Part shown: piece after piece, positions 63,806-64,000 of the stretch | Position numbering within the stretch: the first letter of the stretch is position 1 | How the letters are laid out: each line of letters opens with the position of its first letter | NCBI RefSeq assembly: GCF_011806575.1 | Contig: NZ_JAATOO010000009.1 | Coordinates: 62,001 to 126,000 of the forward strand | Length of the DNA stretch: 64,000 nucleotides | DNA from: Vibrio hepatarius | GTDB lineage: Bacteria > Pseudomonadota > Gammaproteobacteria > Enterobacterales > Vibrionaceae | Direction: 5' to 3' | The notes under the pieces: model-generated | Database searches by the model: none | Seen by the model: the letters and a program-made list of their open reading frames with translations, nothing else | Told to the model about the DNA's origin: nothing | Translations under genes and position numbers: made by a program

Positions 63806-64000
63806 CTATTGATATTGCTTGATGAGCTGGCGCATATCGACGCTGTTTAAAATGGTGACTCTCTTATTGGAACGCTTAAACACACTGTATTGCATCGCCT
63901 TGGCGACATCACTGGCATGGATCGGAATCAGCTTTGCGAGCGGGCCAACCATCAGTGGACGAAGTACGCTCAAAATAGATTGGACGACTTGCTCGTCGGT
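63806..64000 (-). CDS. SDR-type NAD(P)-binding oxidoreductase, C-terminal part only
   Basis: The last 65 codons, stop TAG at 63806-63808, continuing beyond the right edge. The residues include LRPLMVGPLAKLIPIHASDV and AKAMQYSVFKRSNKRV. This ending is typical of atypical SDR/HTATIP2-like NAD(P)H-binding proteins annotated as oxidoreductases. The N-terminal nucleotide-binding part is not in the window, so the call is tentative. Confidence 0.65.
   Translation of the reverse strand, partial: TDEQVVQSILSVLRPLMVGPLAKLIPIHASDVAKAMQYSVFKRSNKRVTILNSVDMRQLIKQYQ

Noticed and set aside
1-64000. CRISPR array, tRNA or rRNA genes
   Set aside because: No regularly spaced repeats and no cloverleaf or rRNA-like sequence noticed on either strand.

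Overview
The window reads as chromosomal DNA of a marine gammaproteobacterium, almost certainly a Vibrio. The run hutHUGIC, Spo0M-like gene, relV, tpm, purT, HD-GYP gene, cdd, lrgAB-type genes, sbcB and cystine carrier is, as I recall it, the order found on the large chromosome of V. cholerae and its relatives. The conserved residues of RelV and the tandem glycine riboswitch in front of an AGCS symporter also fit Vibrio. Species was not determined.

Layout. 1-5246 (minus): one tight operon for uptake and breakdown of an unidentified carbohydrate-like compound (phosphotriesterase-family hydrolase, creatininase-family amidohydrolase, ascorbate-type PTS EIIA/EIIB/EIIC, SIS protein, GntR repressor running off the left edge). 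5247-9640: a decayed, rearranged stretch with a broken pirin gene, two nearly identical 290-bp direct repeats, a GST/SigZ-type sigma factor pair and a stray C-terminal copy of a carboxypeptidase gene. 9640-13409: diguanylate cyclase, intact M32 carboxypeptidase, LysE-type exporter. 13477-22350: a divergent aromatic-acid cluster, with a TRAP transporter plus MarR regulator on one side and maleylacetoacetate isomerase, VOC enzyme, fumarylacetoacetase, thiolase and a CoA-transferase on the other. 22406-26953: LLM flavoenzyme, glycine riboswitch and AGCS symporter, YggL, and a small membrane/coiled-coil pair.

27195-29400 is the most interesting region: a reverse transcriptase overlapping a SLATT membrane protein gene, preceded by a strongly structured leader that looks like a non-coding RNA. 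This has the form of a defence-associated reverse transcriptase system inserted between housekeeping genes.

29619-35118: an M20 peptidase, then the tyrosine-degradation operon hpd-hmgA-FAH-maiA. Its products (fumarate and acetoacetate) could feed the thiolase/CoA-transferase of the first aromatic cluster, so the two clusters may act together. 35200-45804: small zinc protein, Sel1/J-domain membrane protein, OmpA-family lipoprotein, DUF2786, DUF3187 and DUF3334 proteins, YdiJ-type FAD/FeS dehydrogenase, an isoprenylcysteine-methyltransferase-like membrane protein and a secreted trypsin-like protease with a GlyGly-CTERM tail. 45852-52266: histidine utilisation (hut) operon with HutC operators. 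52459-64000: Spo0M-like protein, ASCH protein, RelV, thiopurine methyltransferase, PurT with a clear PurR box, HD-GYP phosphodiesterase, cytidine deaminase, LrgAB-type pair, exonuclease I, TcyP-like carrier and the tail of an SDR-type oxidoreductase.

No rRNA, tRNA, CRISPR array or complete insertion sequence was seen. Function calls are from recognition of families and motifs; no database search was possible.
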